DNA of 64,000 bases from positions 3,596,001 through 3,660,000 of the forward strand of contig OX337232.1 of the NCBI GenBank assembly GCA_946965045.2. The letters run 5' to 3'. This DNA comes from Epithemia pelagica (taxonomy: Eukaryota; Bacillariophyta; Bacillariophyceae; Surirellales; Surirellaceae). Positions 38,340 through 49,685 of the stretch are shown in pieces (positions within the stretch are counted from its first letter, which is position 1; each line of letters opens with the position of its first letter). A program made the position numbers and the translations under genes. The notes under the pieces were generated by a model. The model ran no database searches and was not told the DNA's origin. It saw only the letters and a list, made by a program, of their open reading frames with translations.

Positions 38340-38756
38340 GTGATGACTCGGCTATACTACTACCTCGGTGGTATACGTCTAGGTCGCTTGTTGTCCGTCA
38401 GCTGGCCTGTTTCATGGACTGGAAGTCTCTCTCCACGGTTGGTTGCTTGAGTGTGGCAACTCATTGCAGCTGACTTCTGCATCGCTGCGAAGATATTTCG
38501 AGGATGCGGTCTCACTTTGTGAGGAAAAGGAGTGGGGGTTCTGGTCTGGAGACACACTCGCCCACGGCAAACACAGTTTAGCAGATTCTGGAGATCTGCG
38601 ACTGTGGCGCGATTACGGATCCTTCCTACGGATATGGGTGGGGGGCCATAACCCCCCCCCAGCGTTGGTCAAGTACTTTAATATAGTTTTTCTAAGTGTG
38701 TAAGAATGTGAGAACGAGAAGGGTCGGTGTCCTCAGAAGAGAGAGGAACTAGTACC
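38340..38756 (+). repeat. Split direct repeat B3 (right end of the element)
   Basis: Third copy of B with a C9 homopolymer. It ends at ACTAGTACC, after which the sequence switches to flanking host DNA. Confidence 0.9.
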
Positions 38757-38862
38757 TCACGTGGCAATCATACACAAAAATTTATAGTCAAAACATAGGC
38801 CCCCTTCCTTTTGTGGAGACGACGACCATGGCAGTCGATACAACGTCGAAAATGATGCCTTA

Positions 38863-39651
38863 ATGGCTCTATTGTATGCAGGGCCTCTTGTTCTTCCGAC
38901 ACGACAAGAGTTGTATCGGACCATGGTCTTTCATCGAGGCATGCATACGATACCATTTGTGTCAGGGAGAACTAACTGTGCGTCGTCGTCACAGTCGCCG
39001 TGTGCAACCACAACAACAAAAGAAGAAGAGGAGGAAGAAAACGACGACGATTCACCAAAGAACCCGAAACCACCCAGTCACATGGCATCCTCTCCCTCGC
39101 ACCATACAGTCCAACAGCAACAAGAAGAAGAAGAAGCAGAAGAAGTTTTTTGGGACGCTGCATCTCTACAAGAACAAGAACCAGAAGATACGATCCATCA
39201 ACCAACCAATGTTCCGTGGAGCAGGTGGTGTCGGATGGAATGGACGACTCATGGCATTGGCTTTGAGTCGCTCCTGGGTTATTTCATAGTTTTCAACGCG
39301 GTTTATTCCTTGGTGCATCCCCTTTGGATGGCAATGACAACAACTCAACCCTCAGCTACTGCTACCGCTGCAAGTGGCCTGTCACAACCACAGCACCTCC
39401 CCCAAGTTGTGGGGTGCGGGAAACTGGCAACACTGTTGATGCGTGGCATGACCACCAGTGTGTACTGGTTTCCCTCTCCCCGTGTCTACGATTGTGTCAA
39501 ATTCTATCAACACAATCAACAACGACAACAAGAACCAGGTGGGTGGTATTCGCTCGTATACCGGTGGTATCCAAGACGTGTTCCACTGGTGGAAATGGTT
39601 GTCTTTCTGTGGGCAGATGCCTTGTTGGAACGTACCTTCGAGGCATGGTGA
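38863..39651 (+). CDS. Hypothetical protein
   Basis: 262-residue open frame beginning 106 bp after the retroelement end; not recognised. It has a Glu/Lys- and Gln-rich low-complexity stretch at residues 50-105, one hydrophobic segment (ESLLGYFIVFNAVYSLVHPLW, residues about 131-151) and aromatic-rich C-terminal sequence (VYWFPSPRVYDCVKFY). Coding-like hydrophobic sequence continues after its stop in another frame (MVTLVLALVALCHGVDF), so the true gene may be frameshifted, spliced or a remnant. Insertion of the retroelement may have separated it from its promoter. Low certainty. Confidence 0.35.
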   Translation: MALLYAGPLVLPTRQELYRTMVFHRGMHTIPFVSGRTNCASSSQSPCATTTTKEEEEEENDDDSPKNPKPPSHMASSPSHHTVQQQQEEEEAEEVFWDAASLQEQEPEDTIHQPTNVPWSRWCRMEWTTHGIGFESLLGYFIVFNAVYSLVHPLWMAMTTTQPSATATAASGLSQPQHLPQVVGCGKLATLLMRGMTTSVYWFPSPRVYDCVKFYQHNQQRQQEPGGWYSLVYRWYPRRVPLVEMVVFLWADALLERTFEAW

Positions 39652-40898
39652 CACTGGTGTTGGCCTTGGTTGCCCTGTGTCACGGGGTGGATTTTATTTG
39701 CATTAACCAAGACACATTTCAACACTCCACTCTTGACTACCATGTTCCTTCGCGGGGTGTTCATAGCGACCTATCCACCATTCTTGGCCTTGTGCGTGAC
39801 CTCCTGCTCCACACGAATCTGACGAACCTGCGTTGGAAAGTGTCGTAGAAATGAAGGAAGCATGCCCAACAAGCTGTTGTTGTAACCAATGGCAATCATG
39901 TCAAGAACAACAATGGGTCAGGCGTTGCTCGTCCAGTCTCGTTGTTGGCACTCTCTTCCTGTAACCTAGGCCAACACACTACAACAGTTTAGAAAGATAG
40001 TGACATAAGAAGAATAGTTTAAAACACTTGCCAATGACGGGATACCATAAGTCTAGTAAATGATGAATTCTCGTGTTTTTTCAGGATCATTAATCGAACT
40101 CCCCCTCTTGAGATAAGGCGTGAAGCACTAAATACTGGTATAACTCGAGATATAGGTCGTTTGAGCCGGCACCACCGTTCTCGTATTGTTATATTACACC
40201 TATACTAAAAGTCTGGGGTGGTGGTGTCGCCTCAAACGGCCTACGACGGCCATCGTCATGGGAAGCGGTCACTAATCGTTATCGAAATTTGCTTTTTGAA
40301 TGAAATGTGTGACAAAATGTGAGGTCAAGCTCGTAACCGAAAAACCGGAAGGCAAACCAGAACGCTAGGGTGCTGTGGGCAAAAGTGTAGTCCTACATTA
40401 TTGTATGTGTTTCTTACACTATTTAGGCCATGCAGGTAGCGTCTCGAACCAGCTTGTGCCGATAGATGTTGATATGAAATGACGCCTGACAAACCTGTCA
40501 CGGTAGGATGTCACGGTTCAGCATCTTCACTCGGAAGTTGCTTCACCGGAAAACATCTGCACATTCCGATAACGACAGGATACCAGAGTACAGCAAATGA
40601 CGAAAGAAAGGGACCGCCCTATCCGAGCCCTGCCGAGAACTGGTATGAGTGGTTAATCGAAACTATTCAACAATGATGGATTGTCCTCCAATGCATGGAC
40701 TCCATCCAATGAGGCAAGGCTGGCGATTGGGTCAACACAGCCAAAGCCGAATCCGAATCCACAACGCACTGAGCTCACTCTTATCAGGTTCAGCGTTCGT
40801 TTGGCAAAGGTCTGATCTCCTTTGGCAGCGTTCCACCACCTCTCAAGAGTAATTTGGGCTTTTCCTTCTCCCTTCGTGTTTCTTTGTCGTCTTTCTTC
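39652..40898. other. Intergenic between hypothetical gene and second retroelement
   Basis: No intact gene. It contains an imperfect foldback (arms 40155-40178 and 40217-40241, loop about 38 nt). Two stretches of similar sequence, near 40034-40064 and 40575-40605, suggest an old local duplication. The left terminus of the second retroelement must lie here but was not identified. Confidence 0.4.
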
Positions 40899-43352
40899 AT
40901 GTCTTTCGCTCCGTCTAAAGCTCCTCCTCCCGACGATGAGGACTCTCTCCTTTCGTCTCTCGTTGCTTCGGCATCCATTGTCACTCCGGGCATGGCCGGG
41001 GCCCCAGCTCGTGCTGGGGCTCAGGGGGGGGGGGGGGATAGTGGTCAAATTTCCTTCCTTCCTTCTGATTCCACGGACCTTTCGACAGCTACTCCCATGA
41101 AGACGACTGTTACGGAACCCTCAGGCACGGGCGATTTCTTGTCTACAAGTAAGTTTGGAATTACCTTCCTCTCCGACGAAACTGCCCAGGAAAAGCTCCT
41201 TTGTTTGGGAATCAAGCGAGGGGGGAACACCTTTTGCATAGACCCCAAGTGCTCCAAAGCCGGGGACCATGGAACAGGTTTACCCCCCTTCGACTTGTCT
41301 CAAACCAGCGGAGGATTCATTATGAAGAAGACCTCGGCATCCGCCTTCTGCTCGCCAGGCATCCCTCTTGATTCTATTCCGTCCGAAATCAAGAACAAGC
41401 TCCTCCAAGAAAAGCATACGGTGGATGACTGGATGAAGAAGTCCCTAGCTATCAAACGCTTCGCGTTGATCAAAAAGGAACAAGGAGAAACAGCTGAGAA
41501 CCTTGAAGAGTCGGAAGCTCGTGTCATCAAGATCACGGACTCTTCGACACCGTACACTGTTTCGAAACGTTTCGCAACTTCAAATCCGTCTTTTGTAGTT
41601 GAAAACTTCTCTCCTCATCGAAAAATCCTCGGCGGAAATCTGCAAGAGGTGACAACCAAGATTTGAGAAGACCCAAGCATGATCCCAATGGTATTGCGGG
41701 AGATCGAGGATTCTATGATGGAAGCTGGAGAGTTGATCCGTGCTATCTCCTCTGACCAGGTAAAGGCAAAACAAGAAGTCGTTGATAATGTTGAAGCCTT
41801 GGGGTTGCAACTGGAAAAACTACACATGGAAATCGGACCGAGGGAAAACATTAATGAGGTTTTTCAAGCCCCAACAATTCTTTGGGGTGTCCTTCAAGCC
41901 ATTACCAACTCAATTACGGGGAGTGACTCAACTTCGGGGGGAGTCAACCAAGACTCACTCCGATCCATGGAATTGTTTGTCAAGTCCAAGATCGGTGATC
42001 TAGACATTCAAATCAACAACATGTCGACTCATTTCAAGACGCTTCATTTGCAAACAAGAAACGATTTGCAGACCGTGTCCACGGATGCTAAGGCCATGGT
42101 GGATTCTCTTCGTTCTCACTTGGTCAAAGGCTTCCAAGGCCTCATCAGTCGAATGTCTACAGTGGAGCAGTCGGTGCAGATAATTCAACAGAACGGGATA
42201 AACAATCCAAGCAACTCGATGTCGAGCGGCACTTTGGGAAATTTGACCCCGCAACAACAAATCGATTGGTTGGCTAAAACCAGCAAGCTGGAGGCAGAAA
42301 TCCAAGGACTAAAAGCTGTCCTCCAACAGGGACAAGCGGATTTTCAACGTTTGAAGTCTAAGATGGATACAACAGCAATCAAGTTTGGAAACTTGGGTTT
42401 GTCGACAGTGGACGACTGCAAAGCATGGGTCGCTATGAAGTTTGGCTCCAGGGCATATGGATTGTTCTTCGACTTGCCTTTGGTTTTGGAATGGTGTGCC
42501 TCCCAGGAGCATGGCGACGTTTTGTCCATGCTTACGGCAATGGAAAAAAGGCACAAGATGCAAATCGCTACTACAAATGAAGCGAGATCTCTTTATGCTA
42601 TGAAGCTTGAGTTTCCACAGATTCTTTACAAAGATCTGCCTGGAACCGGCCGAGACCCGTCTTTCTTAACAGCTATGAAAGACTATGAAGATTGGGAGGC
42701 TCCAGAAACAGGAGTCCGAGATAGAATCATCAACAAGATCGGCAATATGCAATCCATGTTTGGAGAACAGATCGCAATCACAATGTCGGGAGAACCGGAA
42801 GCCCATGCCTTGGCTACCTCGATGCTGTCGGTCTCAATTGGATGTTGTCGTGAGCTTGTGAATTATTTTGACGAAACAATGAACGAGCTTACGATGAAAT
42901 CGAAGTTCACCACACGCAAGGCTTTTAGCCTGGTAACGCAAGTGGTTCGACGCTTCTTCTTGGACCTCTACAAGGTGAGGGCTCAAGTCTATTCGTCGAT
43001 TTCAACCTCGGATCAAAGTGGTCAATGTGCGTGGATCCTCTATGGGGTGCTTCGAACCCACGACGTCATGGCAGAATATTCTACCGCGCGTTTCTAGAAT
43101 CACCCGTCCGTTTCCAGTGAATATATTCGGTTCCTGTCGACGAACTCAGGATTTGAATCCCTAAAAACACTGGAGGACAAGGTGGACTCTCTCAAACAAA
43201 ACATGCAAACGGCCACCAAAGAATGTCATGCGGCGAAGAAAGCAGCTGATACTGCTAATAGCACTGTGGACTCAGTCAAAAAGGACGTGGCTGAGTTGAA
43301 GAAAGCAAACAAACGCCGTGGCGGAAACAACAGCAACAACAACAGCGATTGA
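40899..43352 (+). pseudogene. ORF1 (gag-like) of the second retrotransposon, with in-frame stops
   Basis: One frame from ATG 40899 to TGA 43350-43352, interrupted by TGA at 41664-41666 and TAG at 43095-43097. The same frame remains coding-like on both sides of each stop. A G14 tract (41024-41037) lies near the N-terminus. The middle is helical and Gln-rich (QVKAKQEVVDNVEALGLQL), as in coiled coils. The motif YGVLRTHDVMAEYSTARF just before the TAG matches the ORF1 C-terminus of the intact element. The last part is Lys/Ala-rich and ends in poly-Asn. It could be a dead gag, or the stops could be suppressed; two extra stops relative to the intact copy favour decay. Confidence 0.7.
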
Positions 43353-43376
43353 CAAGAAGGAGCATCTAAATTAGGA

Positions 43377-46300
43377 ATGGATAGTTCACCATCTGTCTCT
43401 GCCGATTTAGATGCTCTTAGTGAAGCCTCCACTATTAGTTCTGGCCGTCTTCTACAATGTGGAGAGAAACCGCGAGCACGGTCGCATCCCTCTTGTGAGG
43501 TTACAATTCAACGATCCGTTCGACGAATGGTGGACCGCGGAGTGAAAACTTTTCGTGCTGACGTCTCTTGTCTTCTCTTGGGACAAAGTTCCTGGTATTG
43601 GGGCTTGGCGTTGAACCAAGGGGATTGGAGTGGGATCTACATGCTGGCCAGCGATTATGAGGCCAGACGCACCAACCCCTTTTGGCATTCGGTTGCCAAA
43701 CAGTTAGAACCAAAATTGCACCTTGTGCCCAGCATCAACTTCATCCTGGGCCGAGGCTTGATTTCCTTGGTATTGATTGAAGGAGATCCAACGTATTTGG
43801 GGTCTACCTTACCTCATATACCGTCCGATTGGCCTGTCCTGATGCTTCTTCCTGCGGGTTGGTCACGTCCGTCCATCCCTGACGTGCACTGGCTCGCCGT
43901 GAGTCACACACGTTGTGGCGGTGTCACTACGGCCAGAGTCAATATTGGCCGTCGCAATCTCCCTCCTTTGCACTTTCAGGTGGAGGTTCGGCGGTCTATT
44001 TCCTCGATTCTCGATCACTCAGTTCGGCCGACCTCTTGCTCAGCTGTCGGGCCATCTCAACCATGTTACCCGCAACACAGTCAACTTTACGTCCGCAATT
44101 TGAAGCGTCATGTTTTGGTGCCCACGACGTTCTACAAGACTGGGTGGGGCCACCGTCCCCTTACCCCCGCCGAGTTAGGATCCGCTTTTGATCTCCCCTT
44201 GTGGCTGCCTCCTACCTCGGACGCCCATGCTTGGTGGCACAACCATGTGATGGGGGCGCGTTTTGTCCCTATCAAGATCCCTGCTGCTGTGTTGGGCGGT
44301 GCCATCCCTCATTTGGAACCGGACTATGTACATCATCTGGATCGAGCCGGGGAAAAGCGTGACGGGCCTCCTCCTCATTGTCCTCCGACGCCCAAACGTC
44401 GGCGAGTTTCGCCACCCATGGATGCTACAACGCGTGATGGTCAACCGGGCACGTGGTTTGCTCCCATTCGTGCTTTCCTGCCCCACTCAGCTTGGCTGGA
44501 CGACTCTCTCATTGCAACCAAAGCTACTCAGGCGGACGATGCGGAAGCCCCCTATGCTTTGTGGGATGGTCGCATTCGTGGCGTGTTTCCTTGGGTTACT
44601 GATCGGGCCTTAGCTGGGTTTCGCACTCTTGGCCTTTGGTGGTGGCGACGTTCTTTGTACCGTGGTTCGGGATGAATTGGCTGTCGCTTCTACCAGCGGC
44701 GCGCCAGCGCCAGGGGGGGGGTGGGGTGGGGTGGGGGGGGTGATGTTTTCTCTTTGCTTGAGGTCTGCATAGCTGGGCGTTCGGTTCTTTCTCAATTGCT
44801 TGCGGCCTCCTGGTGGGATTGGGACCACGGCTCCTCCCTGATCTTTTGGCGGTGGAACGGCCAACAACAACAACGCGATGATTGGTACGGTACTCCAATC
44901 CACGTCACTGCTCCTCTTCCACGCAACAAACGTCCCCAACGTGCTCCTACGGCGGACTCCCGACCACGTGTTGCCGCCAAACTCGCCAAGGTTCTATCAC
45001 GTGGCTATTTTGACACCGATGCATCCATCCTTAGTTTAACCGACTACTTCGATGTCCCCAAGGGTGACACCGACATCCGGATGGTTTATAATGGAACCAG
45101 CTCCGGCCTCAACGATTCCTTGTGGGCTCCAAATTTCTGGCTTCCGACGGCGGAAACTTCATTGCGCCTTTTAACAACCGCTTCGTACTGTGGAGACATG
45201 GACCTAGGGGAAATGTTTCTCAACTTCCCCATGGACCACAATCTGCGTCCTTTTGCCGGTGTGGATCTACGCCCCATCAAAGACTTGTTCCCTTCGGAGC
45301 TTTTGGAGGCGGGATGTGCAGACAAAGTCCGCTGGAACCGCCTGTTTATGGGCATGCTCCCAAGCCCTTTTCACGCGGTGGAACAGTTTTACTTGGCTGA
45401 GGAAGTCGCTAGAGGCTCCCCTCATGACTTGCTCAACCCCTGCGGATTCGATGAGGTTCGGTTTAACATTCCGGGCTCGGCCGATTATTCTCCAGTACGG
45501 CCTTGGGTGATGAAGTGGAACTCCCAAACTAACTCCATCGCCGGTGATTCGGTTACATACATGGACGACATTCGAATTGTCGGGTCGTCGGCAGAAAACG
45601 CATGGCAGGTGGGTAGACAACTGGCTTCACGCCTCCAATATTTCGGCATTCAGGACGCGCCGAGGAAACGTCGTCCGCCCTCCAAGACCCCGGGAGCATG
45701 GGCTGGGTCGGTCCAGCATATTTCAGACACTGCTGTGTCCAAGACGGTCACACAAGCGAAGTGGGAAAAAGGGAAAGGAATCATTCGACTGTACAAAGAG
45801 GCTTTCAAGAACAGTGATTCCCCGTCCTTTTTGCACAAGCAAATGCAACGCGACGTCGGGTTCCTGGTGCATCTAGCAATGACTTGTGCTTGCATGATGC
45901 CTTTCCTTAAGGGTTTCTACCTGTCCATGAACTTGTGGCGAGGAGGACGCAACAAGGAAGGATGGAAACTTTCAGCAAGGGAATGGATTACAGAACCGCA
46001 GGAAAAACTCGACACTCGAGAATACGACACGCTCTGCGGCTTTGGGAATGACGTAGAGAAATCATTCGACCAACGCGAAAAGGAAGACCTTCAACCTTCA
46101 CCTCAAATATCCGGTGTCCCAAGACTCAAGGCAGATGTTGAGGCACTGTCAGCTCTTTTTGACTGTGACACTCCCCCAATCATCAAGGTCCGATGCGAAA
46201 CCATCTTTATTGCCTTATACGGATCTGGCGACGCGTCTGGAGCCGGATTCGGATCCGCCATCCAGCTGCCGCAAAAGGGATTGTCTTACCGAATTAGCGT

Positions 46301-47256
46301 CTGGGATAGTGACGTTGTGGTGGGAGAGTCTTTCAAACTGGAGAGAGTTTACCAATTGTGTGGAGGCTCTGGAGGAGGAAGCGAGGAAAGGGACTTTGAA
46401 ATCCTCGGAAGTATTTTTCTTCACCGACAACTCAACGGTGGAACGGTGCTTTTACAAGGGGTCCTCCTCCAGCCCCAAACTCCTAGACCTGGTGATCCGC
46501 CTAAGACGACTAGAAATGGCACACTCGTTGCGGTTACTTATTTCACATGTGTCAGGTAAAAGAATGATTGCGTGGGGTGTGGATGGTATTTCCAGAGGTC
46601 AGATGAACAAAGGCGTCATGGCGGGTCAACCGATGCTGGCGTTCATCCCACTGCACAAAACACCAATTCAAATGTCAGACTCCCTTATGGGATGGGTAAA
46701 GTCATGGCTGGGGCCAAAGACGGAATGGCTTACCCCCATGGACTGGTTTACAACCGCCCACGACATCAGAGGCTGGACAATGCCTACTGAAGCAAACAAA
46801 CTGTCCCTGCCAATACTGAGGCCAGGACACTTTGTTTGGAGTCCTCCTGCGGGCGCAGCAGATGCCGCCCTGGAAGAACTCAGGAAGATTAGACACAAGA
46901 GACAAAAGTCTACTCATGTCTTTCTATGTCATCGTCTGCTTACTCCCCGCTGGTACAGACTGATGCACAAAGCTTGTGATCTCGTAATTACCATTCCGGC
47001 TGGAACGTCGTTTTGGCCTCGTGACAACTATGAACCTCTCATCGTCGGTTTTGCCTTCCCTTTTCTTAGGTCAAAGCCGTGGCAACTGCGCGGCACGCCA
47101 AAAATGTTCGCAGTGGAGAGGAAGTTGCGAGAAATGTGGAAAAACGATGAACTGGGTGGACGGGATCTTTTGCGGAAACTTTGCATTCAGTGTTGGAAAC
47201 TGGCCACCATGTCGGAAAGCATGGTGTCCAGGGTGTTATTTTTCGAGCGAAGATGA
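43377..47256 (+). pseudogene. ORF2 (RT-RNase H) of the second retrotransposon, broken
   Basis: It begins in the same frame as ORF1, eight codons after its TGA. A stop at 44673-44675 lies just before a G-rich tract, and the frame resumes by 44721. The RT block has VPKGDTDIRMVYN, the GDMDLGEMFLNF block and catalytic YMDD (45558-45569). RNase H starts with GSGDASGAGFGS in this frame. A one-base frameshift at about 46290-46340 then moves the rest (NWREF, FFTDNST, WGVDGISRG) to another frame ending at 47256. The N-terminal domain before RT matches the intact element in layout (RPLTPAELGSAFDLP, SWWDWDHGSS). Confidence 0.75.
44713..44740 (+). repeat. Potential G-quadruplex tract inside ORF2
   Basis: G9-T-G4-T-G4-T-G8 on the plus strand: four G runs with single-T loops, a textbook intramolecular quadruplex pattern. 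It sits directly downstream of the ORF2 stop at 44673-44675. Confidence 0.8.
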
Positions 47257-48643
47257 CGGTTTCTACATTGCTAGCAAAAATACATCCTACGGGCAAGATG
47301 ATCAAGATCGGCTAGTTTCAGAAAGTTGGAAGCAGCAATCTCGGGACAGATCCGAAGACTTTTTGAAAGCAAGAAAGGGTGACCATTTGATCACCCCGTT
47401 TGAGTGTGATTTTTGCATCTTTCGCAAGCTGCGATTGCGAGACCCGGATCGTACAAACGTGCAAGACAACTATCTCATGATTTGCATCAGACGAATGAAT
47501 CTCGATGCCTTTTGGAGTAAAGCTCCCAGCACAGTAAAACAAAATGCAACCTTGGTGAAGCGTATGATTGAAAGCTCGGCGAAAGTAGGGAATCCGCATG
47601 GGCCGTTTGAAAGAGCAAGCCCTTTCCCTCCGCACGACCATTGTGGATACCACATAGCATTTCTCATGCTTGATGACTCGAGGAACCAAGGAAAATATCA
47701 CAAGACTCATAAGCAATTTGATTCGGTGAGAAGAATCCGGTCGGCATTCTCAAACTTTGTTCGGGCAACTCCTTCCACCTTGATGGGGCCGGCGTCTATG
47801 GTATTGGTGGACAACAATGGCAAAACCGCGAGCAGAATTGGAAACGACGAAAGTGGCTCTCTCTGGTTCTCAAGATTTGCAGAAGGTCTTAAAAGAAGAA
47901 TGGGTCAAGACTGGCGACCGGACCAGGCAATCACCCCGGATTTGCTACTAGCGGTACTCTCCTCGGTAGAACAAACGGTCGTGGACTCGGAGTCGCTAGA
48001 GTGGCAATACACGCAAATCATGGCGGGTACCTTTTTTGTGATAGCTTACGTATTGTCGCTAAGAGGGCCCGAAGGTTTTCTTCTGGACTTGGAAGGTCTC
48101 CGTCTACATGGAGACTCTCTTCGGCATCGGGCTAGCTGCGTGGTTATAGCATTGTGGGGTCAATTCAAGGGCGAAAACGCTGAAAGAGCGCACTTGCTTC
48201 CTTGTTGCGATATTACAGGAAGTGGCATTCCAGTTCGGACTTGGGTCCGACGAGCGGTTCTTTTGGCTCTGGATAACAACAAAACCAAGGGACCACTGAT
48301 GACTCATAGAGATGGAAAAAAGATATCATCTCGGGATATTGATGAAATATTCCACTTCCATTTGACGCAGGTGTGGAATCAAAGCCCCCATCTGTTTCTC
48401 TCTCACGAGATCAGTGACGAGGAAGACATTGTGAACAAGTACTCGAATTCTCGATCCTTCAGGAGAGAATCAAATACCCGGGCAAAAGAAATGAACGTAT
48501 TGATTCCTGACACAGACATCATTAACAGATGGCGCGTTAAAGAATCAGCAGGAACAAGAAAAGAAGGCGGGTCCATGGATCAAACCTACACCGATCCGAC
48601 CCTGTTGTTGGCGCCTTTCCTTCGATACACCCAACAGATGTGA
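47030..48643 (+). CDS. ORF3: tyrosine recombinase of the second retrotransposon
   Basis: About 537 residues from ATG 47030, an uninterrupted frame overlapping the end of ORF2 in the +1 register, as in the intact element. The N-terminal Cys-rich part (CEKCGK, CRKAWCPGCY, FECDFC) parallels the CKSIWHASCY/CPFQCDEC cluster of the other element. The catalytic part has YVLSLRGPEGF (first Arg), SRSFRRESN (from 48449; His of HxxR replaced by Arg) and INRWR, and a Tyr in MDQTYTD. Unlike ORF1 and ORF2 it has no stop, so it may have decayed least or been under longer constraint. Confidence 0.75.
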   Translation: MNLSSSVLPSLFLGQSRGNCAARQKCSQWRGSCEKCGKTMNWVDGIFCGNFAFSVGNWPPCRKAWCPGCYFSSEDDGFYIASKNTSYGQDDQDRLVSESWKQQSRDRSEDFLKARKGDHLITPFECDFCIFRKLRLRDPDRTNVQDNYLMICIRRMNLDAFWSKAPSTVKQNATLVKRMIESSAKVGNPHGPFERASPFPPHDHCGYHIAFLMLDDSRNQGKYHKTHKQFDSVRRIRSAFSNFVRATPSTLMGPASMVLVDNNGKTASRIGNDESGSLWFSRFAEGLKRRMGQDWRPDQAITPDLLLAVLSSVEQTVVDSESLEWQYTQIMAGTFFVIAYVLSLRGPEGFLLDLEGLRLHGDSLRHRASCVVIALWGQFKGENAERAHLLPCCDITGSGIPVRTWVRRAVLLALDNNKTKGPLMTHRDGKKISSRDIDEIFHFHLTQVWNQSPHLFLSHEISDEEDIVNKYSNSRSFRRESNTRAKEMNVLIPDTDIINRWRVKESAGTRKEGGSMDQTYTDPTLLLAPFLRYTQQM

Positions 48644-48649
48644 AAGAAT

Positions 48650-48955
48650 ATGACAGATTCGAAGTGGGGGGTACAGAGACCAACAGGATACCCTGATGCC
48701 GACATGGCAAGGCTCAGGCTCCTGCTCCTTGGGCTCTGGCTGGAAGTTCTTTGTGAGTTGCCCGCCTCCTTCCCTCCGTGGGCTGATTGTATGGTGCTAC
48801 CTGATCAGGCCTGGAGGGAACTAAGGGAGGAACAACGGGAATCCTGCAATTGTTCTTCGAGTTGGACCTTTTGGAAGCGGTCTCCACTTTCTTTGGAAAC
48901 AAAGTTGGTGACCTCTGAGTGGAAAGAGGGTGACCCTATTCCCCCCACAACATGA
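48650..48955 (+). CDS. Small hypothetical ORF at the 3' end of the second retrotransposon
   Basis: 101 codons starting 7 bp after the ORF3 stop. The stretch MARLRLLLLGLWLEVLCEL resembles the peptide that opens each B repeat of the intact element (MTRLYYYLGGIRLGRLL) in spacing of Arg, Leu and Gly. The resemblance is weak and may be chance. No domain recognised. Confidence 0.3.
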   Translation: MTDSKWGVQRPTGYPDADMARLRLLLLGLWLEVLCELPASFPPWADCMVLPDQAWRELREEQRESCNCSSSWTFWKRSPLSLETKLVTSEWKEGDPIPPTT

Positions 48956-49632
48956 AGCAGATCAACTCTGTGGATTGAGCGAATCTAATATTAACTCAAA
49001 AGTGTTCTACTCTACTCTGCCCTTTGTTCTGGTTAGAACTGCAATGGATGACAAATCCATCTCGACATGGCGAAGAGGTGGGAGCTTGGGAAGGATTCAA
49101 AGGCCCGCACCAGAAGGGCAATATGGACTTTTGTACATTAATCCAAGAATTCGTCAACCTTACAGTAAAAATGTCACCTATCGACAAGAAATAATGGGTA
49201 TCCCAGGTAATCACTGAGTGGGTATTCTTGTACGATGACGAACGCGCCACACCTACCTATACTATGTCGCCCGTTCAGAACACTCTATGAACAGAATGTT
49301 TCGATTCTAGCTAGGGGAGCTTCTACTCTCTATCTAGATTGAAAAAAGCCGTGAGAGGTTAAGTCTAGAGGGATGCCATTTAGTTGTGCCTTTTCAGAGG
49401 AATAGTTCCGATCTGAACCGTAGTCGACACGATAAGCAGGACGGGTGCTGCTGCTGCTCCCGAGAACACTCTCTTGCGATGATTGGCAACCAAAGAAGTG
49501 CCATGTCGAAGGAATCTCGACTCACGACGGGATTTCTTCGTCTCCCACTAGTATCGTGTGGCGGCGAGCTCCGGCAACGGTAGGCCGCTGTATGCAGCTG
49601 GACAAGTAGTAGTTTCACACGAGCTCGAACGT

Positions 49633-49685
<53 letters not shown>

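Larger units (their letters stand above)
29086..38756 (+). mobile_element. Intact Ngaro/PAT-like tyrosine-recombinase retrotransposon
   Basis: A 9.67-kb element with three long uninterrupted frames: ORF1 (gag-like), ORF2 (RT and RNase H) and ORF3 (tyrosine recombinase). There is no DDE integrase, no aspartic protease and no LTR pair. The repeats are split direct repeats of the Ngaro/PAT kind: A1 (29086-29296) at the left end, and B1-A2-B2-A3-B3 at the right end (37053-38756). No target-site duplication is seen, as expected for insertion by a tyrosine recombinase. Repeat copies differ by only a few changes and all ORFs are open, so insertion was recent. A diverged relative lies at about 40.9-49 kb. 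Confidence 0.9.
40899..48955 (+). mobile_element. Second, decayed tyrosine-recombinase retrotransposon
   Basis: It has the same gene order as the intact element: gag-like ORF1, RT-RNase H ORF2 and recombinase ORF3. Protein-level similarity is clear (SWWDWD.GSS, VPKGDTDIRMVYNGTSSGLN, TDNST, RSFRR) but DNA similarity is low, so it is a different family of the same superfamily. Nonsense codons break ORF1 and ORF2, and at least one frameshift breaks ORF2. I could not find its split repeats or exact termini; the limits given are the outermost coding evidence. Confidence 0.8.

Noticed and set aside
37053-38756. Regularly spaced repeats that could suggest LTRs or a CRISPR-like array
   Set aside because: Units are 211 and about 416 bp in alternating A-B order, with A1 alone at the far left end. 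That is the split-direct-repeat layout of a tyrosine-recombinase retroelement. There is no LTR pair, no DDE integrase and no spacer diversity.
40899-48955. Second retroelement as a copy of the first
   Set aside because: Protein motifs match but DNA similarity is low and the split repeats are not shared, so it is a separate family.
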